A stretch of DNA of 64,000 nt from Azospirillum thiophilum (GTDB taxonomy: Bacteria; Pseudomonadota; Alphaproteobacteria; Azospirillales; Azospirillaceae). Of this stretch, positions 52,412-61,244 are shown one piece after another. The notes beneath the pieces were generated by a model. That model did not search any database, was not told the DNA's origin, and worked only from the letters and a program-made list of their open reading frames with translations. The stretch lies in assembly GCF_001305595.1 (NCBI RefSeq), contig NZ_CP012402.1, forward strand, positions 1,290,910 through 1,354,909. Direction: 5' to 3'. Both the position numbers and the translations under genes were made by a program. The number at the start of each line of letters is the position of its first letter. Position 1 is the first letter of the stretch.

Positions 52412-53485
52412 ATGACCGCCGCGCCCTATCTCCACCTCGACAGCATCGTCAAGACTTTCGGAACCTTCGCCGCGTTGAAGGGCGTGTCGCTCGACATCCG
52501 GCGCGGGGAGTTCGTCTGCTTCCTGGGCCCGTCGGGCTGCGGCAAGACGACGCTTCTGCGCGTCATCGCCGGGCTGGACCCGCAAAGCGGCGGGCGGGTA
52601 TGGCTGGATGGGCGCGACGTGTCACGGCTGCCGCCGTCGGCGCGCGATTACGGCATCGTCTTCCAGTCCTACGCCCTGTTCCCCAACCTGACCGTTCACA
52701 GGAATGTCGCCTACGGCCTGAAGCTGGGCCGCGCCGCCGAGCGGGCGCGGGTGGAGGAACTGCTGTCGCTGGTCGGCCTGCCCGAGGCCGGCGCCAAATA
52801 CCCGACGCAGCTTTCCGGCGGCCAGCAGCAGCGCGTTGCGCTGGCCCGCGCGCTGGCGCCTTCCCCCGGCCTGTTGCTGCTGGACGAGCCGCTGTCGGCG
52901 CTGGACGCCCGGGTACGGCTGCATCTGCGCCGCCAGATCCGCGACCTGCACTGCCGGCTGGGCGTCACCACCATCATGGTCACGCACGACCAGGAGGAGG
53001 CGCTGACCATGGCCGACCGCATCGTCGTGATGAACAACGGCGTTATCGAACAGGTCGGCACGCCCGGCGAGATCTACCACCGCCCGGTCAGCTCCTTCGT
53101 CGCCGACTTCGTCGGGGCGATGAATTTCCTGCCGGGCGTGCTGGAGGCGCCGGGCCTGGTGCGGCTCGGCGACCATGGCTTCGAGTGCGACGGCGACCAT
53201 CTGGCCTCTGCGGCGCCCGGCGCCGCCGTCACCGTCTGCCTGCGGCCGGAGGACGTGCAGGTGCGCGCCGCCGGTGGCGCCAACACGCTGGAGGCGGTGA
53301 TCGAGAGCCTGGAATTCCTCGGCCCCTTCCACCGTGCCCGGCTGGCCGCCGACGGGCTGGGCGATGCCCGCGTCACCGCCGACCTGTCGGCCAATCTGGT
53401 GCGCGACCTGTCGCTGGACCCCGGCCGCCGGCTGGCGGTCACCCTGCCGCGCGAGCGGCTGCGCGTGTTCGAGGCGGCGCGATGA
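52412..53485 (+). CDS. phnT2: 2-aminoethylphosphonate ABC transporter, ATP-binding subunit
   Basis: 357 residues from an ATG at 52412 (an in-frame TTG lies at 52406). Walker A GPSGCGKTT is near residue 40, the Q-loop in FQSYALFPNLTV near 85, signature LSGGQQQR near 136, Walker B LLLLDEP near 155 and the H-loop in VTHDQEEA near 190. The last 110 residues form a TOBE-like regulatory region (VTVCLRPEDVQVRAAGG). It powers AEP import with phnS2 and phnU2. The stop overlaps the phnU2 ATG by 4 bp (ATGA), so translation is coupled. Confidence 0.9.
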   Translation: MTAAPYLHLDSIVKTFGTFAALKGVSLDIRRGEFVCFLGPSGCGKTTLLRVIAGLDPQSGGRVWLDGRDVSRLPPSARDYGIVFQSYALFPNLTVHRNVAYGLKLGRAAERARVEELLSLVGLPEAGAKYPTQLSGGQQQRVALARALAPSPGLLLLDEPLSALDARVRLHLRRQIRDLHCRLGVTTIMVTHDQEEALTMADRIVVMNNGVIEQVGTPGEIYHRPVSSFVADFVGAMNFLPGVLEAPGLVRLGDHGFECDGDHLASAAPGAAVTVCLRPEDVQVRAAGGANTLEAVIESLEFLGPFHRARLAADGLGDARVTADLSANLVRDLSLDPGRRLAVTLPRERLRVFEAAR

Positions 53486-55206
53486 GCGCGACGAAGACGG
53501 ATGCGCTGAAATCCTCCCTCCTCGCCATCCGGCAGACCGGCCGGCCGGTGGAGCGGGGCGAGCGCTGGATGTTCGGGTTGGGGATGGGCGGGATCGCCCT
53601 GTTCCTGGCGCTGTTCGTCCTGCTGCCACTGTGCGCGCTGTTCCTGCGCAGCGTCTATGACCGCGACGGTGCCTTCGTCGGGCTTGCCAATTTCGCCGCC
53701 TTCCTGGAGGCGCCGGCGCTGACCCGGTCGGCGGTCAACAGCCTGACGCTGTCGCTGCTGGCCACGGCCATCACGGTGACACTGGCCTTCCTCTTCGCCT
53801 TCTGCCTGACCCGCACCCATATGGCGGGAAAGGGGCTGCTCCGGCTTCTGGCGCAGATCCCCCTGCTTGCACCGTCGCTGCTGCCGGCCATCGCGCTGGT
53901 CTATCTGTTCGGCAACAAGGGCATCCTGCGCGGCCTGCTGATGGGCGAGAGCATCTACGGCCCCATCGGCATCGTGATGGGCGAGGTCTTCTATGCCTTC
54001 CCCCATGCGGTGATGATCCTGACCGTGGCGCTGTCGACCTCCGACGCCCGTCTGTACGAGGCGGCGGAGGCGCTGGGCGCCGGAGCCTGGAAGCGCTTCG
54101 TCACCATCACCCTGCCGGGCGCGCGCTATGGCCTGATCTCCGCCATCTTCGTGGTGTTCACGCTGGTGATCACCGATTTCGGCGTGCCCAAGGTGATCGG
54201 CGGCTCCACCAACATGCTGGCGACCGATGTCTACAAGCAGGTGGTGGGGCTGCAGAATTTCGGCATGGGCGCGGTGGTCGGCATCGTCCTGCTGCTGCCG
54301 GCGGTCCTGGCCTTCGTCGCCGACTGGCTCGGCCAGCGCCGGCAGATGGCGCTGCTGTCCGCCCGCTCGGTCCCGTTCCAGCCGCGCCTGAACCCGGTCG
54401 GCGACCGGCTCGCCTTCCTGTTCTGTGCGCTGGTCGGCGGCCTGCTGCTGGGGCTGCTGGGCGTGGCGGGCTTCGCCTCCATCGTCACCTTCTGGCCCTA
54501 CGACCTGACGCCGACGCTGGCGAATTATGATTTCGCGCAGTTCGACGCGGCGGGATGGGGCAGCTACGCCAACAGCCTTTCCCTGGCCTTCTGGACCGCG
54601 CTGGCCGGCACCGCCATCGTCTTCACCGGCGCCTGGCTGGTGGAGCGGGCGCCGGGCCGCGCGGCGATGAAGGGGATGGTGCGGCTGATGGCGATCCTGC
54701 CGCTTGCGGTGCCGGGGATGGTTCTCGGCCTTGCCTACATCTTCTTCTTCAACGCGCCGTGGAACCCGTTGGGCTGGCTCTATCACGGCATGGCGATCCT
54801 GGTCCTGGCGACGGTGGCGCATTTCTACACCGTCAGCCACCTGACCGCCGTCACCGCCCTGAAGCAGCTGGATGCCGAGTTCGAAGCGGTGTCGGCCAGC
54901 CTGAAGGTGCCGGTCTGGTCGACCTTCCTGCGGGTGACGGTGCCCTTGTGCCTGCCGGCCATCCTCGACATCGCCATCTATTTCTTCGTGAACGCCATGA
55001 CCACGGTGTCGGCGGTGGTCTTCCTCTACTCTCCCGAAACCAAGCCGGCCTCGGTCGCCGTGCTGAACATGGACGATGCCGGCGAAGTGGCGGGGGCCGC
55101 CGCCATGGCGATGGTGATCGTCCTCACCTCCGCCGTGGTGCGGGCACTGCATGCCCTGCTGTCGCGGGCGCTGCAGGCGCGGACCCAGGCGTGGCGGCGG
55201 CGCTGA
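53482..55206 (+). CDS. phnU2: 2-aminoethylphosphonate ABC transporter, fused double permease
   Basis: 574 residues, about twice a single permease, with roughly twelve hydrophobic segments. Both halves have an EAA-type ATPase-contact loop: EAAEALGAGAWKRFVTITLP near 192 and EAVSASLKVPVWSTFLRVTV near 467. This duplicated form matches the PhnU2 type of AEP permease and the FbpB iron permeases; the phn context favours the former. It starts within the phnT2 stop codon and is the last gene of the transport operon. Confidence 0.88.
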   Translation: MSATKTDALKSSLLAIRQTGRPVERGERWMFGLGMGGIALFLALFVLLPLCALFLRSVYDRDGAFVGLANFAAFLEAPALTRSAVNSLTLSLLATAITVTLAFLFAFCLTRTHMAGKGLLRLLAQIPLLAPSLLPAIALVYLFGNKGILRGLLMGESIYGPIGIVMGEVFYAFPHAVMILTVALSTSDARLYEAAEALGAGAWKRFVTITLPGARYGLISAIFVVFTLVITDFGVPKVIGGSTNMLATDVYKQVVGLQNFGMGAVVGIVLLLPAVLAFVADWLGQRRQMALLSARSVPFQPRLNPVGDRLAFLFCALVGGLLLGLLGVAGFASIVTFWPYDLTPTLANYDFAQFDAAGWGSYANSLSLAFWTALAGTAIVFTGAWLVERAPGRAAMKGMVRLMAILPLAVPGMVLGLAYIFFFNAPWNPLGWLYHGMAILVLATVAHFYTVSHLTAVTALKQLDAEFEAVSASLKVPVWSTFLRVTVPLCLPAILDIAIYFFVNAMTTVSAVVFLYSPETKPASVAVLNMDDAGEVAGAAAMAMVIVLTSAVVRALHALLSRALQARTQAWRRR

Positions 55207-55230
55207 GGCCGCCGACCACACAAATGAATT

Positions 55231-55494
55231 TTACCGATCAAGAATAAGGATGTTTGATTCCGGATTCAACTTCAGCAGAAGGTTATCGTAGAACCATCCC
55301 GCAAGAAAGGCTGCGAACGAGATCGCAAGATAGATAAAAGGAAGCCAAGCCGGCAGCTTATTTTCTCCATCGCTCATGCCTCCTATGATCAATAGAGCGA
55401 CGAACGTAACCATGCAGAGGCCGCCAATAATTTTCAGGGAAATTTTCAGGAACGGCCTGATGAACATAAGAAGATAAAAAGCGACAGATTTCAT
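55231..55494 (-). CDS. Small membrane protein of unknown function
   Basis: 87 residues. Two or three hydrophobic segments are visible: FYLLMFIRPFLKISLKIIGG running into LCMVTFVALLIIGG, then a short polar SDGENKLP loop, then FIYLAISFAAFLAGWFYDNL. The C-terminus is LLLKLNPESNILILDR. Base composition is clearly more AT-rich than the genes on either side, which suggests separate acquisition. It lies between the transporter operon and the LysR gene on the minus strand, 24 bp from the phnU2 stop. I do not recognise a family and the ribosome-binding site is weak. Confidence 0.6.
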   Translation of the reverse strand: MKSVAFYLLMFIRPFLKISLKIIGGLCMVTFVALLIIGGMSDGENKLPAWLPFIYLAISFAAFLAGWFYDNLLLKLNPESNILILDR

Positions 55495-55553
55495 GGGAAG
55501 AACTCGCTATCAGCTTGTGGGCAAGATTACCATTGCCGCATAGGTAGAAAATC

Positions 55554-56444
55554 TCAAGAAGTTTGATGCTTATCACCGCTTTCCCGCGCCAGATCGAGGA
55601 AGGCGCGCACCACCGCCAGCCGGCGGCGTTCGCGCAGGCAGACCACATATTCGTCCATCTCGATCCCGGCCCCGGATATCGGCAGCAGGACCAGCCGCCC
55701 GTCGCCGGTGAATTCGGCCGCCGAGGTGAAGCCGATGCCCAGACCGGCCACCACCGCCTCCACCACCGCCTCGCGGCTTTGAATCTCGATGACCGAGGCG
55801 GGCGTGACCTCCGCCTGGGCCAACGCACGCTCGACCAGCCGGCGGGTCATCGATCCCGGTTCGCGCAGCACCAGCCGTTCCGCCGCCAGATCGGCCAGCG
55901 ACACCGCCCGCCGCCGCGCCAGCGGATGCGCCTTCGGCAGCAGCGCCCGCACCGGATCGCGCCGCAGCGGCAGCACATAGAGCCGCGAATCCCCGGGCAC
56001 GTCGGCCAGCACAGCCACGTCGATGCGCGTTTCCATCAGCCCTTCCAGCATGGCGCGCGAGTTGCCGACCGCCAGCGTCACCGTCGGCCCCGGATGGGCA
56101 CGGGTGAAGCGGGCGATCAGCGGCACCGCATGGAACGGCCCGTCGGCGCCCACCGCCAACGTGCCGCCGTCCAGATGCCGCACCCCGGCCAGCAGCTCCA
56201 TCGCCTCCTGTTCCGCCGCGAGCAGGCGGCGGGTGACGGCGAACAGGGCGGTGCCGATCTCGGTCAGCACCACCTGGCGGTTGGAGCGGTCGAACAGGGT
56301 GACGCCATAGGTCTCCTCGAGCGCCTTCACCTCCTGCGAACAGGTCGGCTGCGTCACGTTCAGCAGGCGCGCCGCCTTGGTGAAGCCCCCCTCCGTCGCC
56401 ACCGCGTGGAAGGCGCGAAGCTGGGCGAAGTTCATTGATTTCAT
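55554..56444 (-). CDS. LysR-family regulator of aminoethylphosphonate use
   Basis: 296 residues from an ATG at 56444, with a second in-frame ATG at 56435 that gives the more usual LysR start (MNFAQLRAFHAVA). The N-terminal winged helix-turn-helix is clear (GGFTKAARLLNVTQPTCSQE, VKALEETYGVTLFDR). The C-terminal co-inducer-binding domain contains PTVTLAVGNSRAMLEGLME and AVVEAVVAGLGIGFTSAAEF. LysR proteins of this type sit next to phnW in AEP clusters and activate them in response to AEP. It is divergent from phnW with a 104-bp shared promoter region containing a palindrome at 56445. Confidence 0.9.
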   Translation of the reverse strand: MKSMNFAQLRAFHAVATEGGFTKAARLLNVTQPTCSQEVKALEETYGVTLFDRSNRQVVLTEIGTALFAVTRRLLAAEQEAMELLAGVRHLDGGTLAVGADGPFHAVPLIARFTRAHPGPTVTLAVGNSRAMLEGLMETRIDVAVLADVPGDSRLYVLPLRRDPVRALLPKAHPLARRRAVSLADLAAERLVLREPGSMTRRLVERALAQAEVTPASVIEIQSREAVVEAVVAGLGIGFTSAAEFTGDGRLVLLPISGAGIEMDEYVVCLRERRRLAVVRAFLDLARESGDKHQTS

Positions 56445-56458
56445 CTATGGACCCATAG
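56445..56458. promoter_or_regulatory. Candidate LysR operator
   Basis: CTATGG-AC-CCATAG is a perfect palindrome with 6-bp arms touching the start codon of the LysR gene, within the region shared with divergent phnW. It fits a LysR-type site that would represses its own gene. The exact phnW promoter is not clear. Confidence 0.4.
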
Positions 56459-56548
56459 GCCGAATGGATTGGATTTATGATAGGCGAAGCGGCGTCATGA
56501 GGCCATTCCGACAGTCGCGCTTCCCCTTCTCCTTCGGGATTTCCCCTG

Positions 56549-57682
56549 ATGCCTGACACTGCGCCCTATCTGCTGACCCCCTATCTTTTGACCCCGGGCC
56601 CGCTGACCACGTCCGCCACCGTCAAACAGGCGATGCTGCGCGATTGGGGGTCGCGGGACGGCCGTTTCATCGCACTCAATGCCGGCATCCGCGACCGGCT
56701 GGTGCGCCTTGCCGGCGGCGGCGGCGACAGCCATGTCGCGGTGCCGGTCCAGGGCTCCGGCACCTTCGCGGTCGAGGCGATGATCGGCACCCTCGTGCCG
56801 CGCGCCGGCCGGCTGCTGGTGCTGGTCAACGGCGCCTACGGCACCCGCATGGTCCGCATCGCCGAGGTCGCCGGGCGATCGGTCACGGCGCTGGTGACGG
56901 CGGAGGATCAGCCGGTGTCGCCCGCAGCAGTGGCCGGAATGCTGGATGCCGATCCGGCGATCACCCATGTCGCCGTCGTCCAGTGCGAAACCACCTCCGG
57001 CATCCTCAACCCGATCGAAGCGGTCGCCGAGGTCACCCGGTCACGCGGCCGCGCCCTGCTGGTCGACGCCATGAGCGCCTTCGGCGCGCTTCCCCTGGAC
57101 ATGGCGGCGCTTGGGGCGGTGGCGGTCGCCGCATCCTCCAACAAATGCCTGGAGGGCGTGCCGGGCATGGGCTTCGTCATCGCCCGCCGCGATGCGCTGG
57201 AGGCGACGAAGGGCAACGCCCACTCCCTGTCGCTCGACCTGCACGACCAGTGGCGCGGGTTCGAGGCGAACGCGCAGTGGCGCTTCACCCCACCCACCCA
57301 TGTGGTCGCCGCCTTCGCCCAGGCGCTGGACGAGCATGAGGCGGAAGGCGGGGTCGCTGGGCGCGGGGCGCGCTATCGCGGCAACGCCGCCATCCTGATC
57401 GACGGCATGCGGGCGCTGGGCTTCGAGACGCTGCTGCCCGACCATTTGCAGGCCCCGATCATCGTCACCTTCCGCATGCCGGCCGATCCGGCCTTCGTCT
57501 TCGCCGGCTTCTACGACCGGCTGCGCGAGCGCGGCTTCGTCATCTATCCCGGCAAGCTGACGGTGGCCGACAGTTTCCGCATCGGCTGCATCGGCCGGCT
57601 GGGGGCGGCGGAGATGACCGCGGCCATCGCCGCCATCCGCGCCACGCTGGCCGAGATGGGCGTCGCTTCCGGCGCTCCCTGA
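56549..57682 (+). CDS. phnW: 2-aminoethylphosphonate:pyruvate aminotransferase
   Basis: 377 residues, normal for PhnW. It converts AEP and pyruvate to phosphonoacetaldehyde and alanine using pyridoxal phosphate. Key signs are LLTPGPLTTSATVKQAML with RDWGSRD near the start, VQGSGTFAVEAMIGT near 70, QCETTSGILNPI near 148, LLVDAMSAFGALPLD near 172, and SSNKCLEGVPG with the probable PLP lysine at 199. A short in-frame duplication (PYLLT twice, 56563-56594) lies just before the TPGP motif. It is the first gene of a plus-strand operon, 29 bp ahead of phnX. Confidence 0.95.
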   Translation: MPDTAPYLLTPYLLTPGPLTTSATVKQAMLRDWGSRDGRFIALNAGIRDRLVRLAGGGGDSHVAVPVQGSGTFAVEAMIGTLVPRAGRLLVLVNGAYGTRMVRIAEVAGRSVTALVTAEDQPVSPAAVAGMLDADPAITHVAVVQCETTSGILNPIEAVAEVTRSRGRALLVDAMSAFGALPLDMAALGAVAVAASSNKCLEGVPGMGFVIARRDALEATKGNAHSLSLDLHDQWRGFEANAQWRFTPPTHVVAAFAQALDEHEAEGGVAGRGARYRGNAAILIDGMRALGFETLLPDHLQAPIIVTFRMPADPAFVFAGFYDRLRERGFVIYPGKLTVADSFRIGCIGRLGAAEMTAAIAAIRATLAEMGVASGAP

Positions 57683-57711
57683 CCATTCCTTTCGCTCGAA
57701 AGCCAGATCCG

Positions 57712-58557
57712 ATGAGCCCCACCCCCATGAACTTCGTCTATTCGCGCCGCTACACCGGCCCGCTCCAGGCCGTCATCCTCGATTGGGCCGGGACCACGGT
57801 CGACCATGGCTGCCTCGCCCCGGCCGGCGCCTTCATGGAAGCCTTCCGACGCTCCGGCGTCTCGATCACGCTGGAGCAGGCCCGCGCCCCGATGGGCATG
57901 GCCAAATGGCACCATATCCAGGCGATCACCCGCATGGCCCCGGTGACCGATGCCTGGACCGAGGTCCATGGCGCCGCCCCGGCCGACGCCGATGTCGACC
58001 GCCTCTACGACACCTTCCTGCCCCTGCAGGTGGAGGTGGTGGAGCGGCATTCCAACCTGATCCCCGGCGCGGCGGAGACGGTCGCCGCCATGCGGGCGCG
58101 CGGGCTGAAGATCGGCTCGACCACCGGCTATCCCCGCCCGGTGATGGATGTGGTGCAGCGCGTGGCGGCGGCACAGGGCTACCAGCCCGACATCACCGTC
58201 TGCGCCGGGGAGACGCCGGCCGGGCGTCCCGGACCGGCGATGGCGCTGCGCTGCGTCGTCGAACTGTCGGTCTCGCCGGTGGAATCCTGCGTGAAGATCG
58301 GCGACACCGTGGTCGATGTCGAAGAGGGGCTGAACGCCGGGATGTGGACCATCGCGGTGGCCGACACCGGCAACGAGGTCGGCCTGCCGCTGGCCGACTG
58401 GCAGGCGCTGGCACCTGGACGGCGCGACGCGCTGCATGCCGCGGCCTCCGACCGGCTGGCGCGGGCCGGCGCCCATTACGTGGTCCGGTCGCTGGCCGAG
58501 GCGATGCCGCTGCTCGATGCCATCGAGGCCCGGCTGGCCCGCGGCGAGAAGCCTTGA
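57712..58557 (+). CDS. phnX: Phosphonoacetaldehyde hydrolase (phosphonatase)
   Basis: 281 residues, HAD superfamily. It cleaves the C-P bond of phosphonoacetaldehyde to acetaldehyde and phosphate. The nucleophile aspartate is in VILDWAGTTVDHG (Asp24 from the ATG at 57712). The Schiff-base lysine characteristic of phosphonatases is in MGMAKWHHI (Lys65). KIGSTTGYPRPVM near 133 and VKIGDTVVDVEEG near 200 are HAD motifs II and IV. An ATG at 57727 is an alternative start. The stop codon overlaps the next gene's TTG start. Confidence 0.95.
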   Translation: MSPTPMNFVYSRRYTGPLQAVILDWAGTTVDHGCLAPAGAFMEAFRRSGVSITLEQARAPMGMAKWHHIQAITRMAPVTDAWTEVHGAAPADADVDRLYDTFLPLQVEVVERHSNLIPGAAETVAAMRARGLKIGSTTGYPRPVMDVVQRVAAAQGYQPDITVCAGETPAGRPGPAMALRCVVELSVSPVESCVKIGDTVVDVEEGLNAGMWTIAVADTGNEVGLPLADWQALAPGRRDALHAAASDRLARAGAHYVVRSLAEAMPLLDAIEARLARGEKP

Positions 58558-59837
58558 CCGCACCCCCTGCCGCCGCTCCCGCCAACACCGAAAGCGCCGA
58601 CATCGTGGTGGTCGGCGCCGGCATCCTGGGGCTGGCGGTCGCCTGGGCCCTGGGGCAGGCGCTGGGACGTGACGGCGGCCGGTCGGTTCTGGTGGTCGAC
58701 CGCCATCCGCCGGCCACCCAGGCGACGGCGCGGGCGGCCGCCCTTCTGACCCGCGCCCGCGGCGATGCGGCGACGGCGGCGCTGGTGCGGGACACCTACG
58801 CCGCGATCGCGGCATTGGAAGGCGAGTTGGAGGAGGATCTCGGCCTGCGGCGGGTCGGCACCCTGCATGTCGCCGCCGGTGCCGCGCGTGTCGAGGCCCT
58901 GCGTGCCCTGGTCGCCGGCAACGCCGATCCGGGCGCCGATCCGGGCGCCGATCCTGTCGAATGGCTGGACGGCGACGGAGCCGCCCGCCTCGCCCCCTGC
59001 CTGTCGGGGGAGGCGGTCGAGCGCGCCGCCTTCATGCCGCTGGACGGCTTCATCGATCCGGTGCGGCTGGCCGATGCCTACCGCCGTTCCGCCCGCCGCT
59101 CCGGCGTCCGGATCAGGAATGGCCTGTCGGTGCGGGCGATCCGGGTGGAGCGCGGCCATGTGGCGGGCATCGACACCGACCACGGCTTCATTGCCGCGCC
59201 GGTGGTGGTGAATGCAGCCGGCGCCTGGGCGGCCGGACTGGCGTGGTCCGCCGGGGTCGGCCTGCCGCAGGCCCCGGTACGCAGCCAATATTGGATCACC
59301 GAGCCGCGGCCCGACCTGTTCCCCCGGGATCTGCCCGTCCTGGTCATGCCCGATGCCGGCGCCTATGCCCGCCCCGAACTGGGCGCGCTGCTGTTCGGGC
59401 TGCGCGGACGCCGGTCGATCGCCTTCGACCCGGCCCGGCTTCCCGCCGACACCGCCGGACTGGAACTTGCCGACTCCGATGGCGGGTGGGAGACGCTGGA
59501 GGAGGGCTGGCATACGCTGGCGCGGCTCTGTCCGCCGCTGTTCCAGGTCGGCATCGCCCATTACGTCTCCGGCCTCTCCACCTACACCGCCGACGGCCGG
59601 TTCGTGCTGGGACCGGTCCCGGAGGTGGAGGGGCTGTTCATGGCGACCGGCTGCTGCGGTGCAGGCATCGCCGCATCGGGCGGCATCGGCCGGTCCGTGG
59701 CGGCCTCCGTCCTGGGCCGGCCCGAACCGGTGGAGCTTTCCCCCTTCGCACCCGGCCGGCTTGGCGCCGTCGATCCCTTTTCCCCGGCGCTGCGCGATGC
59801 CTGCGCCGCCGCACGCTCCGGCAAGACCGCCGGCTGA
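58554..59837 (+). CDS. FAD-dependent oxidoreductase, probable N-methyl-aminoethylphosphonate oxidase (PbfC-like)
   Basis: 427 residues in the DadA/glycine oxidase family. The frame has no ATG near the N-terminus; the TTG at 58554, overlapping the phnX stop (TTGA), fits well. FAD-binding VVGAGILG is at 19-26; later features are VVVNAAGAWAAGLAW near 218 and GLFMATGCCGAGIAASGGIG near 360. PbfC enzymes in phosphonate clusters oxidise N-methyl-AEP to phosphonoacetaldehyde, releasing methylamine. The assignment rests mainly on operon context, because DadA-like enzymes are hard to tell apart by eye. A short tandem GADP repeat lies near residue 122. Confidence 0.7.
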   Translation: MTAPPAAAPANTESADIVVVGAGILGLAVAWALGQALGRDGGRSVLVVDRHPPATQATARAAALLTRARGDAATAALVRDTYAAIAALEGELEEDLGLRRVGTLHVAAGAARVEALRALVAGNADPGADPGADPVEWLDGDGAARLAPCLSGEAVERAAFMPLDGFIDPVRLADAYRRSARRSGVRIRNGLSVRAIRVERGHVAGIDTDHGFIAAPVVVNAAGAWAAGLAWSAGVGLPQAPVRSQYWITEPRPDLFPRDLPVLVMPDAGAYARPELGALLFGLRGRRSIAFDPARLPADTAGLELADSDGGWETLEEGWHTLARLCPPLFQVGIAHYVSGLSTYTADGRFVLGPVPEVEGLFMATGCCGAGIAASGGIGRSVAASVLGRPEPVELSPFAPGRLGAVDPFSPALRDACAAARSGKTAG

Positions 59838-59852
59838 CAGAAGGAGGCCCCG

Positions 59853-61235
59853 ATGCAGGCCGACCGTTCCGAAGGCGACATCAACCTCGGGCCGCGGCGC
59901 GCGCGCTGGATGGCCGACATGCTCGGCCCCCGGTCCCGCGCGATGGTGGAGCGCGATGCCGCCGCCTTCCTCAGACAGTCCCTGTCCACCCCCTGCCTGT
60001 CGGCGATCCGCAAGGCGGAGGGCATCTGGATCGAGGACATGGACGGCCGCCGCTTCATGGATTTCCACGGCAACAGCGTCCATCACATCGGCTATGCCCA
60101 TCCCCGGCTGGTGGCGGCGCTGAAGGCGCAGATGGACGATCTGACCTTCGCCCCGCGCCGCTTCGCCTGCGAGCCGGCGGCGGAGTTGGCGGAACGGCTG
60201 GCGGCACTGGCCCCGACCGGCCCCGGCAGCCGCGTGCTGTTCGCGCCCGGCGGGTCGGAGGGGATCGAGATCGCGCTCAAGCTGGCCCGTGTCGCCACCG
60301 GCCGCTTCAAGACCGTCTCCTTCTGGGACGCCTTCCATGGCGCCGGCTTCGGCGCGTCCGGGGTCGGCGGCGAGGCGCTGTTCCGCTCCCACGGGATCGG
60401 GCCGCTGCTGCCGGGGACCGAACATGTGGCGCCCTTCGCCTGCGCCCGCTGTCCCTACGGCTTCGATCCGGCTCCCGGTGGCGGTCCGGACCTGGATACC
60501 TGCCGGATGACCTGCGCGCGGATGCTGCGCTATGTGCTGGAGAAGGAGGGGGATGTCGCCGCCGTGGTGGCGGAGCCGGTGCGCGCCGTGCCCTACGTGC
60601 CGCCGCCGGGCTTCTGGGCGGAGGTGCGGCGGGCCTGCGATGCAGCCGGCGCCCTGCTGATCTTCGATGAAATCCCGACCGGCCTGGGCAAGACCGGCAG
60701 CCTGTTCAGCCACGAGCCGTTCGGCGCGCGGCCGGACATCCTGGTGCTGGGCAAGGCGCTGGGCGGGGCCATGCTGCCGTTGGCCGCGGTGATCGCCCGC
60801 GCCGGGCTGGATGTGGCCGCCGACCGCGCGCTCGGCCATTACACCCACGAGAAGAACCCGCTGCTCGCCCGCGCCGGCCTGACCACCTTGGACATCATCC
60901 GGGACGAAGGGCTGGTGGAGCGCGCCGCGGTTCTCGGTGCCCATGCCATGGATCGTCTGCGCGAGCTGACCGCCGCGCTTCCGGGCATCGCCGGCATCCG
61001 GGGGGCCGGGCTGTTGATCGGGGTGGAGCTTGGCGATCATGACGGCCGCAGCGGCGCGGATCGGGCGGAGGCGGCCTTTTACGCAGCGCTCGCCGGCGGC
61101 GTCAGCCTGAAGATATCGCAAGGGACGGTGCTGACGCTGTCCCCGCCCCTGACCATTGCCCGCACCGACCTGGAGCGGGCCCTGGCGGTCATCGCGCGGG
61201 CCATCGCGGATAGCAACAACGGCCCTGTTCAATGA
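59853..61235 (+). CDS. PLP-dependent (R)-1-hydroxy-2-aminoethylphosphonate ammonia-lyase (PbfA-like)
   Basis: 460 residues, class III aminotransferase fold. A strong AAGGAGG lies 5 nt before the ATG. PLP-site features are LFAPGGSEGIEIALKLARV near 130, FWDAFHGAGFGASG near 160, LIFDEIPTGLGKTG near 270 and VLGKALGGAMLP with the probable cofactor lysine at 301. An unusual cysteine cluster (CARC near 198, CRMTC near 217) lies in the middle. Within phnW-phnX operons, relatives of this type (PbfA) eliminate ammonia from (R)-1-hydroxy-AEP to give phosphonoacetaldehyde, feeding phnX. An ordinary aminotransferase is the alternative. Last gene of the operon, 9 bp from the converging hydrolase gene. Confidence 0.72.
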   Translation: MQADRSEGDINLGPRRARWMADMLGPRSRAMVERDAAAFLRQSLSTPCLSAIRKAEGIWIEDMDGRRFMDFHGNSVHHIGYAHPRLVAALKAQMDDLTFAPRRFACEPAAELAERLAALAPTGPGSRVLFAPGGSEGIEIALKLARVATGRFKTVSFWDAFHGAGFGASGVGGEALFRSHGIGPLLPGTEHVAPFACARCPYGFDPAPGGGPDLDTCRMTCARMLRYVLEKEGDVAAVVAEPVRAVPYVPPPGFWAEVRRACDAAGALLIFDEIPTGLGKTGSLFSHEPFGARPDILVLGKALGGAMLPLAAVIARAGLDVAADRALGHYTHEKNPLLARAGLTTLDIIRDEGLVERAAVLGAHAMDRLRELTAALPGIAGIRGAGLLIGVELGDHDGRSGADRAEAAFYAALAGGVSLKISQGTVLTLSPPLTIARTDLERALAVIARAIADSNNGPVQ

Positions 61236-61244
61236 CCGCCGCTA

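Noticed and set aside
53074..55221. 715-residue minus-strand frame over the phnU2 permease
   Set aside because: Antisense shadow rich in Arg, Gln, His and Gly with no domains.
58476..61232. 918-residue minus-strand frame over the PbfC-like and PbfA-like genes
   Set aside because: Antisense shadow; the plus-strand genes have cofactor motifs and good starts.
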